Shown here: one piece after another, positions 44,863-53,720 of the stretch | Numbering within the stretch: position 1 is the first letter of the stretch | How the letters are laid out: each line of letters opens with the position of its first letter | Origin: Salinivirgaceae bacterium | GTDB lineage: Bacteria > Bacteroidota > Bacteroidia > Bacteroidales > SZUA-534 | Length of the DNA stretch: 60,541 bases | Assembly: GCA_024405635.1 (NCBI GenBank) | Contig: JAKSOL010000018.1 | Coordinates: forward strand, 1-60,541 | Reading direction: 5' to 3' | Notes under the pieces: model-generated | Seen by the model: only the letters and a program-made list of their open reading frames with translations | Database searches by the model: none | What the model was told of the DNA's origin: nothing | Translations under genes and position numbers: made by a program

Positions 44863-45333
44863 ATGGCACACACATCAACACTTGATGAAACCGACATTCT
44901 TATTTTGCGCGAATTGCAGCAAAACAGCCGTTTAACCAACAAAGAATTGGCGGCACGTATTCATTTAAGCACCACTCCAACATTTGAGCGTACTCGCCGG
45001 CTTGAGCGCGATGGCTACATTAAACTCTACACCGCCATTATTGATGCCGACCGCATCGACCGCGGGTTTACTGTGCTTTGCAACATTAGTACAAACAACA
45101 TTTTCAAAGATAAGATTGAAGATTTTCGCGAACAGGTTTCAAAATGGGACGAAGTTACCGAGTGCTTTAACGTAAGTGGCGAGTTCGATTTTGTAATGAA
45201 AGTTAGCGTAAGCAGCATGAAAGCCTATCAAGAATTTATAATTAACAAGGTTGGTGCCATTCAATACATTTCAAAAATCCAATCAACATTTATTATGGAT
45301 ACACTTAAAATGTCGTATGGTGTAAAATTGTAA
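44863..45333 (+). CDS. Lrp/AsnC family transcriptional regulator
   Basis: Ligand-responsive regulator of 156 residues. The N-terminal helix-turn-helix reads LDETDILILRELQQNSRLTNKELAARIHLSTTPTFERTRRLERDGYI, and the C-terminal RAM domain includes VTECFNVSGEFDFVMKVSVSSMKAYQEFI, which binds amino acids or similar effectors in this family. It lies 3 bases before the flavin-binding protein gene, so the two are probably one transcript. The effector and targets are unknown. Confidence 0.92.
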   Translation: MAHTSTLDETDILILRELQQNSRLTNKELAARIHLSTTPTFERTRRLERDGYIKLYTAIIDADRIDRGFTVLCNISTNNIFKDKIEDFREQVSKWDEVTECFNVSGEFDFVMKVSVSSMKAYQEFIINKVGAIQYISKIQSTFIMDTLKMSYGVKL

Positions 45334-45336
45334 ATT

Positions 45337-45852
45337 ATGAGAAAAGAAAGCCGCCAAATGAGTGCCGAATGGGCGCTCGAAGTACTAGATAAAGCACCTT
45401 ATGTTACTGTGAGCATGGTAGATGCAAACGGATTACCATATTCAGTACCATTGTCGTTAGCCCGAATCAATGCCAACACATTTTATTTTCATTGTGCAAC
45501 CGAGGGCAAAAAACTCGATATTTTGCAGGCCAATCCAAATGTGTGCCTAAGTGCTGTTTCAAAATGTAAACCTACGGTGGGACCAAAAGATGGCAGTTTT
45601 ACGCTCGAATTTAAATCGGCCATTGCTTACGGAACCGCTCAAATGGTTACCAGCGAAACCGAAAAAATAGAGGCACTTAGGTGCATCTGCCAGCGTTTTT
45701 TGCCTAACCACATGGATGCGTTCAACACGTCAATTGAGCGCAGTTTGGCTCGCACTGCCGTTGTGCGCATCACGTTAACTGAACCGCCTGTTGGTAAACG
45801 CAAACAATACGATGCCAATGGCGACGAAATGAAATGGCAGCGAATGGAGTAA
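45337..45852 (+). CDS. Flavin-binding pyridoxamine-phosphate-oxidase-fold protein, Nim-like
   Basis: A 171-residue split-barrel flavoprotein of the NimA/PNPOx-like family. The core has ALEVLDKAPYVTVSMVDANGLPYSVPLSLARINANTFYFHCATEGKKLDIL and AVSKCKPTVGPKDGSFTLEFKSAIAYGTAQMV, followed by IEALRCICQRFLP. Members with this arrangement bind FMN or related cofactors; some (Nim proteins) reduce 5-nitroimidazoles, but most are uncharacterised, and resistance should not be assumed. It follows an Lrp-type regulator that may control it. Confidence 0.82.
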   Translation: MRKESRQMSAEWALEVLDKAPYVTVSMVDANGLPYSVPLSLARINANTFYFHCATEGKKLDILQANPNVCLSAVSKCKPTVGPKDGSFTLEFKSAIAYGTAQMVTSETEKIEALRCICQRFLPNHMDAFNTSIERSLARTAVVRITLTEPPVGKRKQYDANGDEMKWQRME

Positions 45853-45902
45853 AAAACATAAACAAACAATAATCAGTCATTTTTACGCATAAATCATTCA
45901 GT

Positions 45903-47924
45903 ATGAAAAAAATAGCAATCATTGCCGTTGCAGCATTTGTAGCTTGCTCGTGCAGTAAACAACAAATCGAAAATCAAACCGAATCATGGAGCATCGACCG
46001 TTTTGCCGACATTGAAGTGTTGCGCTACGAGGTCCCTGGTTTTGAAAACCTATCGCTTAAACAAAAAACATTGGTTTACTATCTTACCGAGGCTGCACTT
46101 TGGGGCCGCGATATTTTGTGGGACCAAAACTGCCGTTACAATTTGCGAATTCGTCAACTATGCGAAATGATTTTTACCAACTACAGCGGCAGCAAATCCG
46201 ATTCAAACTGGATTGCCTTTGAACAGTACACCAAGCAAATTTGGTTTGCAAATGGTATTCATCACCACTACAGCTCGGCCAAATTCAATCCAAAATTCTC
46301 AAAAGAGTGGTTTGCTGCGCAAGTAAAGACACAGCTTGGCATTACACTTAATGCCAACGGCGAACTAATGCGTGCAATTTTCGACAACACTTATTTGCCA
46401 ATCAAAGTAAACCAAGCCGATGGCGTTGATGTGATTGCCCAAAGTGCTGGAAACTTTTACCAAAACCTTACTCAAACCGAAGTTGAACAATACTATGCCG
46501 CAGCCAAAAACTCGGCCGACCCAAATCCCATAATGTTTGGTCTAAACTCGCAACTTGTAAAAACCGATACTGGCATAGTTGAGAATGTGTGGCGAGTGGG
46601 AGGTATGTATGGCGAAACAATTGAACGCATTGTTTTTTGGCTCGAAAAAGCATCGCAAGTTGCTGAAAACGAACAACAAAAGGCTTCAATCGACAAACTG
46701 ATTTCGTTCTACAAAAGCGGCAACCTTACTGAATTTGATGAATATTCAATTCTGTGGGTAAAAGATTTGAATTCAAAAGTCGAATTCATAAACGGATTTA
46801 TTGAAAGTTACAGCGATCCGCTTGGAATGCGCGGTTCGTGGGAGTCAATAGTTAACTTTAAGGACTCGGCCAACACTGCACGCACCGAACTTATTTCAAC
46901 AAACGCCCAATGGTTCGAAAACAATTCGCCTATCGACAACCGTTTTCGCAAAACCGAAGTTAAAGGTGTTACCGCAAAAGTTATAACAGCCGCCATTCTT
47001 GCCGGCGATAGCTATCCTTCAACCCCAATAGGCATCAATCTGCCAAACTCAAACTGGATTAGGGCGCAACATGGTTCTAAATCGGTTTCAATCGACAACA
47101 TTACTGCGGCCTACGATGCAGCATCAGCCGGCAGTGGCGCTGGTGCAGAGTTTATGTGGAGCAACCAGGAACTAAACATGGCCGACAAGTATGCTCACTA
47201 TGTTGATAATGTTCACACCGATTTGCACGAGTGCTTGGGCCATGCTAGCGGCAAGTTGCTGCCAGGGGTCGATCCTGATGCGCTAAAAGCTTATGGCTCA
47301 ACACTTGAAGAGGCTCGTGCCGATATTTTTGCACTTTACTACATGGCCGACCCTAAACTTGTTGAACTTGGTGTTATGCCCAACGCCGAGGCATACAAAG
47401 CTGGCTACTATCAGCAAATGATGAATGGTTTAATGACTCAACTTGTGCGCATTTTGCCAGGCGATAACATTGAAGAGGCTCACATGCGCAACCGCGCTCT
47501 TATTGCTTATTGGACTCTTGAACGTGCTCAAAAAGATGTTGCTGAAAATGGTGGACTGCCTGCTGTGGAGTTTGCTCGTCGCGATGGCAAAACTTTTGTC
47601 AAGATTAACAACTACGACAAACTTCGCTCATATTTTGGCGAACTGCTTGGCGAATTGCAACGCATAAAATCGGAGGGCGATTATGAGGCTGGCCGCAATT
47701 TGGTTGAAACATACGGAGTTAAAGTTGATACTGCCTTGCACAACGAGGTGCTTAAACGTTACCAATCGCTTAATCTTGCTCCTTATCGTGGCTTTGTTAA
47801 CCCACGTTATGTGGCAGTTCGCAACGATTCGGGCGATATTATTGATGTTAAGATAGTTTATGGCGAAAACTACGTTAACCAAATGTTGCGTTATTCAAAA
47901 AACTATTCAGTAATGGCACAATAA
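45903..47924 (+). CDS. Dipeptidyl peptidase III (M49 family), predicted lipoprotein
   Basis: Zinc peptidase removing dipeptides from the N-terminus of oligopeptides. The 673-residue protein has an N-terminal signal with a lipobox (FVACSC, Cys at 15 or 17), placing it in the cell envelope. The catalytic motif is HECLGH (first His at about residue 442), followed by EEARADIFALYYM which supplies the third zinc ligand. HECLGH without an inserted residue is the form known from the Bacteroides thetaiotaomicron enzyme, whose length is very close. An envelope location fits peptide scavenging. It stands alone, closed by a terminator. Confidence 0.93.
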   Translation: MKKIAIIAVAAFVACSCSKQQIENQTESWSIDRFADIEVLRYEVPGFENLSLKQKTLVYYLTEAALWGRDILWDQNCRYNLRIRQLCEMIFTNYSGSKSDSNWIAFEQYTKQIWFANGIHHHYSSAKFNPKFSKEWFAAQVKTQLGITLNANGELMRAIFDNTYLPIKVNQADGVDVIAQSAGNFYQNLTQTEVEQYYAAAKNSADPNPIMFGLNSQLVKTDTGIVENVWRVGGMYGETIERIVFWLEKASQVAENEQQKASIDKLISFYKSGNLTEFDEYSILWVKDLNSKVEFINGFIESYSDPLGMRGSWESIVNFKDSANTARTELISTNAQWFENNSPIDNRFRKTEVKGVTAKVITAAILAGDSYPSTPIGINLPNSNWIRAQHGSKSVSIDNITAAYDAASAGSGAGAEFMWSNQELNMADKYAHYVDNVHTDLHECLGHASGKLLPGVDPDALKAYGSTLEEARADIFALYYMADPKLVELGVMPNAEAYKAGYYQQMMNGLMTQLVRILPGDNIEEAHMRNRALIAYWTLERAQKDVAENGGLPAVEFARRDGKTFVKINNYDKLRSYFGELLGELQRIKSEGDYEAGRNLVETYGVKVDTALHNEVLKRYQSLNLAPYRGFVNPRYVAVRNDSGDIIDVKIVYGENYVNQMLRYSKNYSVMAQ

Positions 47925-47946
47925 ATTTAGCATAACATAATTTTGC

Positions 47947-47976
47947 AAAAAGAGCTCGCTGCGGTGGGCTCTTTTT
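47947..47976 (+). terminator. Intrinsic terminator after the DPP III gene
   Basis: Stem AAAAAGAGCTC (47947-47957 region) / GGGCTCTTTTT with one T-G pair, ending in a T run. Confidence 0.8.
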
Positions 47977-48033
47977 CGTTCTTTGTGTTTTTTATCTAAT
48001 TTTGGAAGAGAAAAACCAACACATTACTCTGAA

Positions 48034-48498
48034 ATGAAAATTGAAAACTCAATAGCGGCAAATTTTATTCGTAACCTTTATTTGGGAATTTATTTCTTCA
48101 TTGTGGGCGCAACTGCTTCATTTGCCATCATTTACAAGAGTTTGACTTTATTTTACATCGGTTTAGCTTTGTTTGTGCTAACTTGTATTATCATATCGTT
48201 GTTGAGCTATCAGTTTTTAATTGTAGTGGTTGAGCCCGAGCGCATTTTTATTCGCTACAAAGGGCTTAATCCGTTGTTTTCCGAAAACTCGTCTATCGAA
48301 ATTTTGGCCACTAATTTTGCTGGATACAAAATTCAGCCAGCAGTGTTTGGCTTACGAAAAAATTTGCATCTGTTTGTAAACACTCATGGCGGTGTGGCCG
48401 AATATCCAACCATTAACCTTAATCTGTTGGAACAAACTCAAGTTGAAAAGGTTGAAAAGGCTCTAACTCTTTTACAAACCACAACAAGCGCAAAATAA
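48034..48498 (+). CDS. Two-span membrane protein with a PH-like C-terminal domain
   Basis: I do not recognise a named family. The protein has 154 residues. Two spans lie at about 14-34 and 38-60 (LYLGIYFFIVGATASFAIIY and LFYIGLALFVLTCIIISLLS) and a soluble part follows with IVVVEPERIFIRYKG, ILATNFAGYKIQPAVFGLRKNLHLFV and LEQTQVEKVEKALTLL, a strand-then-helix order resembling bacterial PH-like (YdbT/DUF304-like) domains. A -7-like TAATTTTG lies at about 47998-48005. The ATG at 48034 is preferred over the in-frame start at 47983, which would precede that element. dprA starts directly at its stop. Confidence 0.72.
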   Translation: MKIENSIAANFIRNLYLGIYFFIVGATASFAIIYKSLTLFYIGLALFVLTCIIISLLSYQFLIVVVEPERIFIRYKGLNPLFSENSSIEILATNFAGYKIQPAVFGLRKNLHLFVNTHGGVAEYPTINLNLLEQTQVEKVEKALTLLQTTTSAK

Positions 48499-49605
48499 AT
48501 GGACCAAACAACGCCTTCAACTCGCGATTGCCTTGCTCTTTGGGCTGTACCCAAAGTTGGAATACTCACTTTTCGAAAATTGCTTGCTAATGCTGGCAAC
48601 ATTCAAAATGTGTTCAAGTTTACGCGCACCGATTGGCAAAAATTTGGAGGAATAACCGATTCGGTTTACAAAGCCATTACCAAAACCGATTATTACAAAG
48701 TTGCCGACCAAACCTTAGAGTTTGCACAAAAATTTGGCATTCGCATCATCACTTGGTTCGATGACGATTATCCACACCGACTAAAGCAATGCGACGACGG
48801 ACCGCTTGTTTTGTTTGTAAAAGGCGATGTAATTGAGAACAACCGCAAGTATATAGCAATGGTTGGAACACGCAACTGTACAAAATCGGGTGCGTCGTTT
48901 TGCGAGCATTTTGTTAGCGAGGTTAGCAGTCGCTATCCCGATGCTTGCATAGTAAGCGGTTTGGCTTACGGTGTTGACATTGCAGCTCACAAGGCGGCTC
49001 TCAATTGTGGGCTGAAAACATACGGAGTATTGGCTCACGGGCTCGATACCATTTACCCGCCAGCGCATCGCGATTATGCGGCAAAAATGGTTAAGTGTGG
49101 GGGATTGGTGTCTGAATTCTTGCCTGGAGTTTTTCCCGACAAAAGCAACTTTGTTCGTCGAAACCGCATCATTGCTGGTTTGAGCGATTTGGTTGTTGTT
49201 GTTGAGTCTGATGTTAAAGGAGGTTCGCTTATTACAGCCGAGTATGCCAACGACTACAATCGCGAGGTTTTTGCCGTTCCTGGCCGCTTCAATGATCAAA
49301 TGTCGGCAGGTTGCAACTTGCTCATCAGAAACAATGCTGCTCATTTGGCATCAAATTTTGCCGACGTTGAGTACATAATGGGTTGGGACACCGAACGTAA
49401 ACCTGTTCAAACCAAAATTGTTTTCGACCTTCAACCCGACGAGCAACGCATAGTTGATACTCTAAAAAAAGAAAACGAGATGCCAATTGATGAACTATGT
49501 AGGTTGCTTGGTATGCCAATGTCAAAACTATCGAGCATTTTGCTCACCATGGAACTCGATGGCTACATTAAATGCCTGCCAGGTAAGGTTTACACACTGA
49601 GTTAG
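48499..49605 (+). CDS. dprA: DNA processing protein DprA
   Basis: Binds incoming single-stranded DNA and loads RecA during natural transformation. The 368-residue protein has an N-terminal SAM-like helical part (ALWAVPKVGILTFRKLL), the Rossmann domain with YPHRLKQCDDGPLVLFVKG, VGTRNCTKSGASF, VSGLAYGVDIAAHKAAL, VLAHGLDTIYPPAHRDYA, SEFLPGVFPDKSNFVRRNRIIAGLSDLVVVVE and GGSLITAEYANDYNREVFAVPG, and a C-terminal winged helix (ELCRLLGMPMSKLSSILLTMELDGYI). The last bases overlap the convergent comF gene. Confidence 0.95.
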   Translation: MDQTTPSTRDCLALWAVPKVGILTFRKLLANAGNIQNVFKFTRTDWQKFGGITDSVYKAITKTDYYKVADQTLEFAQKFGIRIITWFDDDYPHRLKQCDDGPLVLFVKGDVIENNRKYIAMVGTRNCTKSGASFCEHFVSEVSSRYPDACIVSGLAYGVDIAAHKAALNCGLKTYGVLAHGLDTIYPPAHRDYAAKMVKCGGLVSEFLPGVFPDKSNFVRRNRIIAGLSDLVVVVESDVKGGSLITAEYANDYNREVFAVPGRFNDQMSAGCNLLIRNNAAHLASNFADVEYIMGWDTERKPVQTKIVFDLQPDEQRIVDTLKKENEMPIDELCRLLGMPMSKLSSILLTMELDGYIKCLPGKVYTLS

Positions 49606-50312
49606 TTGCTGGCAAAGGCTATTGCTGCAACCGATACTTTCACGTCTTTTATTTGTTTAAGAACCGATGCGCAGCCATCAATGGTAGCACCGGTGGTAAG
49701 CACATCGTCAACCAACAAAACGTGGTGACCGGCAAGTTGGTCGGTGTTGTGAGCTGCAAATACGTTTTGCGTGTTTAGTGCTCGTTCGTAGCGGCTTTTG
49801 CGAGTTTGGGTTTCAGTGTACTCTGCGCGATATAGCACGGTTGTATTAACTGGAATTCCAAGTACGTTAGACATTCCAATTGCAATCATTTCGCTTTGGT
49901 TGTACCCGCGCACCTTCATTTTCTTTTTATGTAAAGGCACCGGCACAATAAATTCTATTCCATTAATAAAATCGGAATCTTTTATATCGTTGGCAAACAA
50001 TTCGCCAAGTTTTATGCCTATTTCGGTTTTGCCTTTGTATTTTAGTTGATGCACAAGATGTTGCACCATTCCCTCTTTAGCAAAATAGGTAAATGCTGTA
50101 GCTCGCTCAATTTTTGTTTTGCCCCAAAATGCTTGTTCAATAACATTGTCGGGCACCTTGTGCAAATTTGTTCGGGGCAATTTGTATTGACACTCAACGC
50201 AAATAGTGTCTTCGCCTTGCACAAGAGCGTTGCCGCAAGCATTGCAATTGTTTGGAAAAAGCAAGGCCCACAAATCGAGGCAAGTTTGTTTTACGAGACT
50301 TATAATCTTCAC
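49602..50312 (-). CDS. comF: ComF family protein
   Basis: Phosphoribosyltransferase-fold protein of the ComF/GntX group, linked to DNA uptake. The 236-residue protein has an N-terminal zinc-ribbon, CNACGNALVQGEDTICVECQYKLP, then EFIVPVPLHKKKMKVRGYNQSEMIA and the PRPP-binding motif VLLVDDVLTTGATIDGC. Its start overlaps the LD-carboxypeptidase stop by four bases (ATGA). Its stop overlaps the dprA stop on the other strand, so these two competence-type genes are convergent and share stop bases. Confidence 0.9.
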   Translation of the reverse strand: MKIISLVKQTCLDLWALLFPNNCNACGNALVQGEDTICVECQYKLPRTNLHKVPDNVIEQAFWGKTKIERATAFTYFAKEGMVQHLVHQLKYKGKTEIGIKLGELFANDIKDSDFINGIEFIVPVPLHKKKMKVRGYNQSEMIAIGMSNVLGIPVNTTVLYRAEYTETQTRKSRYERALNTQNVFAAHNTDQLAGHHVLLVDDVLTTGATIDGCASVLKQIKDVKVSVAAIAFASN

Positions 50313-51211
50313 TTTTCAAAAATCAATTCTGATGCCGATTGATTTACATTAAGTTGAGCGCAACGTCCAAAAATCAGTGGGTAATTTGGGCGCTCGTGGC
50401 CTGCTGCAAAGTTGAATGCAATAGGGTAAGATTGGTTGCCAACAGCATCAAGCACAATTTGTTCAACTCCCATTTCAAACGACGGGGTACTGTCTTCGAC
50501 GTTTGTAAAGTAACCCACAACAAGGCCGTTAAGTTTGTTTAAAATGCCGCCCGATTTTAGTTGCTGCATCATTCGGTCGATGCGGTAAAGAGGTTCGCAC
50601 ACATCTTCAATAAACAAAATTTTGCCAGCAGTGTCAATCTGATAAGGAGTGCCCATAAGCGAGCAGATGATGGAAAGATTACCTCCACATAGTTCACCTT
50701 TTGCGCTGCCTATGCGATTAAATTTGTTCGATTGCCAGTTATACTTCAAGTTTGCGTCAGTAAGCACGTCAAATAATTTGTCAACATCGCAATTGTTTGT
50801 TTGCGAAGTAAAGTTAATGGGCATTTGGCCATGTATGCTTTCAATGCCCATCAGGTTTAGTTTTGAGTGCAGAACAGTAATGTCGCTAAAGCCGATTATC
50901 CATTTTGGAAATTTTTGTAGTGCCGAAAAATCAACTTTGTCAACCATTCTAATAGCGCCATAACCGCCTCGAACGCAAAAAATTGCACTAATCGTTTCGT
51001 CGTCAATCATACGTTGCAAGTCGGCAGCACGTTGAGAGTCGGTTCCTGCAAAAATGCCGTGCTGTAAGTAAGTGCTTTCGCCGCGTATAACACAAAATCC
51101 TTTGTTTTCAATTTGTTGCACAATTGCAGCGTATTTGTCTTGGTCAATCCATCGCGAAGTAGCTACAATGGCCACGCGGCTTCCCACTTTTAAGTACTGA
51201 GGTGTAAGCAT
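50309..51211 (-). CDS. LD-carboxypeptidase (S66 family)
   Basis: Serine peptidase that trims the terminal D-Ala from muropeptide tetrapeptides during wall recycling. The 300-residue protein has KVGSRVAIVATSR, FCVRGGYGAIRMVD, IIGFSDITVLH with the nucleophile Ser109, LFIEDVCEPLYRIDRMMQQL with the catalytic Glu, and FNFAAGHERPNYPLIFG with the catalytic His. No signal peptide is seen, which fits a cytoplasmic recycling enzyme. It is translationally coupled to comF. Confidence 0.92.
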   Translation of the reverse strand: MLTPQYLKVGSRVAIVATSRWIDQDKYAAIVQQIENKGFCVIRGESTYLQHGIFAGTDSQRAADLQRMIDDETISAIFCVRGGYGAIRMVDKVDFSALQKFPKWIIGFSDITVLHSKLNLMGIESIHGQMPINFTSQTNNCDVDKLFDVLTDANLKYNWQSNKFNRIGSAKGELCGGNLSIICSLMGTPYQIDTAGKILFIEDVCEPLYRIDRMMQQLKSGGILNKLNGLVVGYFTNVEDSTPSFEMGVEQIVLDAVGNQSYPIAFNFAAGHERPNYPLIFGRCAQLNVNQSASELIFEK

Positions 51212-51268
51212 AGTTTAATGTGCGTTTTTGCCAAAATTATAAAACAATACTAAATGGAGTTTAGGTGC

Positions 51269-51308
51269 AAAAAAAAACGGCTGCCGAACTTTATGAGTGG
51301 CAACCGTT
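51269..51308 (-). terminator. Intrinsic terminator after the small membrane protein gene
   Basis: Minus strand: AACGG and CCGTT arms, with inner GCC/GGC pairs across a 2x2 internal loop, followed by eight or nine T. It closes the two minus-strand genes at 51333-52826. Confidence 0.75.
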
Positions 51309-51332
51309 GTGATATTTTTTTGCGACAATTTG

Positions 51333-51578
51333 CTATTCTGCAACTTCTTCGTTGTCGCTTTCGCTTGCTGTTTTGCTTTTTATTTGGCTACGAATCTCTT
51401 TTCGAAGATTTTTAATGTCGCGGCTTAATGTTGATTTTGTACTCTCAAGCATTAGTTGGTATTCTTCGGTAGCAACGGCGCTATCGCGATGAAATTTTAC
51501 CGATAAGCGAATTACAAGCAGTAGTGCAACAATGGATATTAATAATGCTAATGTTGCAATTAAAGTTAAACAGTTCAT
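51333..51578 (-). CDS. Small membrane protein with coiled-coil tail
   Basis: An unrecognised 81-residue protein: one strongly hydrophobic N-terminal span (about residues 4-27, LIATLALLISIVALLLVIRL) and a charged helical tail (ESTKSTLSRDIKNLRKEIRSQIKSKTA) with heptad-like spacing, ending in an acidic cluster. It is 33 bases downstream of a secreted-protein gene on the same strand and before a terminator, so it is likely co-transcribed with it. Reality is supported by the terminator and spacing; function is unknown. Confidence 0.65.
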   Translation of the reverse strand: MNCLTLIATLALLISIVALLLVIRLSVKFHRDSAVATEEYQLMLESTKSTLSRDIKNLRKEIRSQIKSKTASESDNEEVAE

Positions 51579-51611
51579 TTCTTATAGTTGATAATAATGG
51601 TTTATATAATC

Positions 51612-52826
51612 TTATTTGTAGTTGCCATAGGCATCGGCTACAATTAGAATGGTATTGTTAATTTTTTCAGATTTTTCGTTTACGCGTGGCATAAATACTT
51701 TGCCAACAAGAGCAATGCTTCCGTTTTTCATTTCAACTGCAGCTTGCAAGTCAGAACTTGAAGTAAAGTTGTAATCAAAGTCAGAGTCTGGTTTGTCGCT
51801 CGACTCCAAAGTTTTGTGAGTTTGAACTGAAAGTTGTTCGTCAAGAATAACATACGAGCCTTTTGTAACAACTTGGCGAGCGTCAACATAAAAGCACGAA
51901 CCAAACAACAAAAGTTTTTTCGACGACAACCATATAATGCCGTTAGCGCTAAAGTCGTTTATGCTTGATGATGAGCGAACGTCACCATTTGGATTTAGTC
52001 GGCTTACTTTGGTTTGTGATGTTCCAACGGCATTTTTAGCATGGCAAATGTGGAAAATTTCGCCTTGTGGGTTCACTGTTATGCTTTGGGTGTAAAAGTT
52101 TGCTGGCATATCAAATCCGCTCTTTTTCCACAATACAGTTCCATCGGCTGTTGTTTTGTATATCACTGGTACATACTCGTTAGCACGAGTGTCGCTATAT
52201 TTTTTACCAGCAATAATCACATCACCTTTAGCGTCAACCACCATAGCATCGGCCGATTCGTTGGTTTCGCTCGACACTTTTTTAATCCAAAGTTGGTTGC
52301 CTGTAGCATCAACACAAGCAAGTGTTATGCAGTTTTCGCCTTTCGATGTTTCGGTAACCAATTGCAAAATTTGGTTATCGTTCTTTTTGTAGGTAGAAAT
52401 TAAAATAAACGAACTTTCGTGAGCTCCAGTAACCTCGCCAAGTTTGTTTAAACTGGCTGATAGTTGTAGTGTGTAGTTTTCAAGTTTATCGGTTTCGATG
52501 CTTGAAAAAACACTCACTTTGCCGTCTGCTGAAGTAGTTGCGCCTACAACGTCATACAAATTTTCAACAGGATAAAGGCGCTCAAGTGTACGCACTCCCT
52601 CTTTGTTCATTCCAATAAGTTGAATGGCATGGTTGCGGTAGCGCAAATCAGAACATTTGGAAACAACTAACAACGAGTTGTCGGGTTGCGCAATAACATT
52701 TGATACTTTAGTGTTGATGTATGTAGCATCGGTGTTTACGTAGTATGAAATGCCACGTTGTTGAGCATTTGCTGTAAAGAACATTGATGCGCAAAGCGCT
52801 GATGCTAAAACGATTCTGAGTTTCAT
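51612..52826 (-). CDS. Secreted protein of unknown function, beta-propeller-like
   Basis: A 404-residue exported protein with a signal peptide ending near FFTANAQQ. The mature part has repeated short motifs such as SLLVVSKCSDLRYRNHAIQLIG, GDVIIAGKKYSDTRANEYVPVIYKT, GEIFHICHAKNAVG and GSIALVGKVFMPRV; alternating strand-turn patterns with Gly-Asp turns recall a WD/kelch-like propeller. No catalytic motif and no type IX C-terminal sorting domain is visible. A TTG two codons upstream also keeps the frame open; the ATG at 52826 gives the normal Met-Lys signal start. Confidence 0.7.
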   Translation of the reverse strand: MKLRIVLASALCASMFFTANAQQRGISYYVNTDATYINTKVSNVIAQPDNSLLVVSKCSDLRYRNHAIQLIGMNKEGVRTLERLYPVENLYDVVGATTSADGKVSVFSSIETDKLENYTLQLSASLNKLGEVTGAHESSFILISTYKKNDNQILQLVTETSKGENCITLACVDATGNQLWIKKVSSETNESADAMVVDAKGDVIIAGKKYSDTRANEYVPVIYKTTADGTVLWKKSGFDMPANFYTQSITVNPQGEIFHICHAKNAVGTSQTKVSRLNPNGDVRSSSSINDFSANGIIWLSSKKLLLFGSCFYVDARQVVTKGSYVILDEQLSVQTHKTLESSDKPDSDFDYNFTSSSDLQAAVEMKNGSIALVGKVFMPRVNEKSEKINNTILIVADAYGNYK

Positions 52827-53033
52827 ATTCAATTAACTTTTTTTAACAATCGGCAAATATAGAAAATCTAAAAGTTTTGAGACCTATTTTTTATGTAGCG
52901 TAGCTTTTTTGGCGAGTTGGTTTAGCAAGTTCAAAATATATGAGCAAATTATTTAGCCATCGTTGTGGGAACAATGCCTTAATTATCAAACTTGATTATT
53001 AACTACAATAAACAAGAAAATGAGAGGAGCAGT
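52827..53033. other. Intergenic region, divergent from the rplY promoter
   Basis: No gene or distinct repeat is visible between the secreted-protein gene (minus) and the rplY promoter (plus). Confidence 0.35.
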
Positions 53034-53062
53034 TTTGTCATTAGGTAAAAATTGTATCTTCG
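53034..53062 (+). promoter_or_regulatory. rplY promoter
   Basis: TTTG (53034-53037), a 17-base spacer and TATCTTCG (53055-53062), a good match to the Bacteroidota promoter with a T-to-C change in the -7 box. The transcript would have a leader of about 65 bases before rplY. Confidence 0.6.
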
Positions 53063-53133
53063 CGCCGCAAAATTTTTATTGTCTAACGTGTGATGGGTGA
53101 CTATGTCACAAGTAGCACATAATTTATGTAGAA

Positions 53134-53709
53134 ATGAAAACTGTAGAAGTTAAAGCATCAGTTCGTAAAGAATTGGGCAAAAAAGCAACTCGTGCTTTGA
53201 GAGCAGAAGGTAAAGTTCCTTGCTCGTTGTATGGTGGCGAATCGGCACAATCAATCGCAGTGCCAGTTGAGTCTTTCCGCGCTTTGATCTACACTCCAGA
53301 CATCTGCACAGTTAATCTTGATGTTGATGGCAAAGTGTGCAAAGCTATCTTGAAAGATGTTCAATACCATCCAGTAACTGACGAAATTGAGCACGTTGAT
53401 TTCCTTGAGGTTAGCGACTCAAAACCAGTTGTTATGTCAGTACCAGTTGTTTTGAACGGTTTGGCTGATGGTGTTAAAAAAGGTGGTAAGCTTGTTCTTA
53501 AGCTTCGCAAAATCAAAACCAAAGGTTTGATTAACGCTATCCCAGACACTCTTGACATCGACGTTACCTCTCTTGACCTTGGTAAGTCAGTTAAAATTCA
53601 AGACCTTAACTATGAAGGACTTGAACTTATGGAGGCTAAAAACGTTGTTGTTTGCACCGTTAAATTGACTCGTAACGCTATTTCAGCTGCTCAAGCTGCA
53701 AACAAGTAA
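53134..53709 (+). CDS. rplY: Ribosomal protein bL25 (TL5/CTC form)
   Basis: Binds 5S rRNA in the large ribosomal subunit. The 191-residue protein has the L25 domain (KTVEVKASVRKELGKKATRALRAEGKVPCSLYGGE, ILKDVQYHPVTDEIEHVDFLEV) and the C-terminal TL5/CTC domain (VPVVLNGLADGVKKGGKLVLKLRKIKTKGL, LDLGKSVKIQDL). The long form differs from the 94-residue E. coli L25. pth follows after 11 bases, the classic rplY-pth pairing. Confidence 0.96.
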   Translation: MKTVEVKASVRKELGKKATRALRAEGKVPCSLYGGESAQSIAVPVESFRALIYTPDICTVNLDVDGKVCKAILKDVQYHPVTDEIEHVDFLEVSDSKPVVMSVPVVLNGLADGVKKGGKLVLKLRKIKTKGLINAIPDTLDIDVTSLDLGKSVKIQDLNYEGLELMEAKNVVVCTVKLTRNAISAAQAANK

Positions 53710-53720
53710 TTTAACTGCAA

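Noticed and set aside
45337..45852. Nitroimidazole resistance gene
   Set aside because: The fold is Nim-like, but many relatives have other or unknown roles, so resistance is not asserted.
48781..49344. 187-codon frame antisense to dprA
   Set aside because: The opposite strand encodes an unmistakable DprA; the antisense product has no family motif.
51612..52826. Type IX secretion cargo domain in the secreted protein
   Set aside because: The C-terminus lacks the conserved sorting-domain pattern; the protein ends in a plain beta-like segment.
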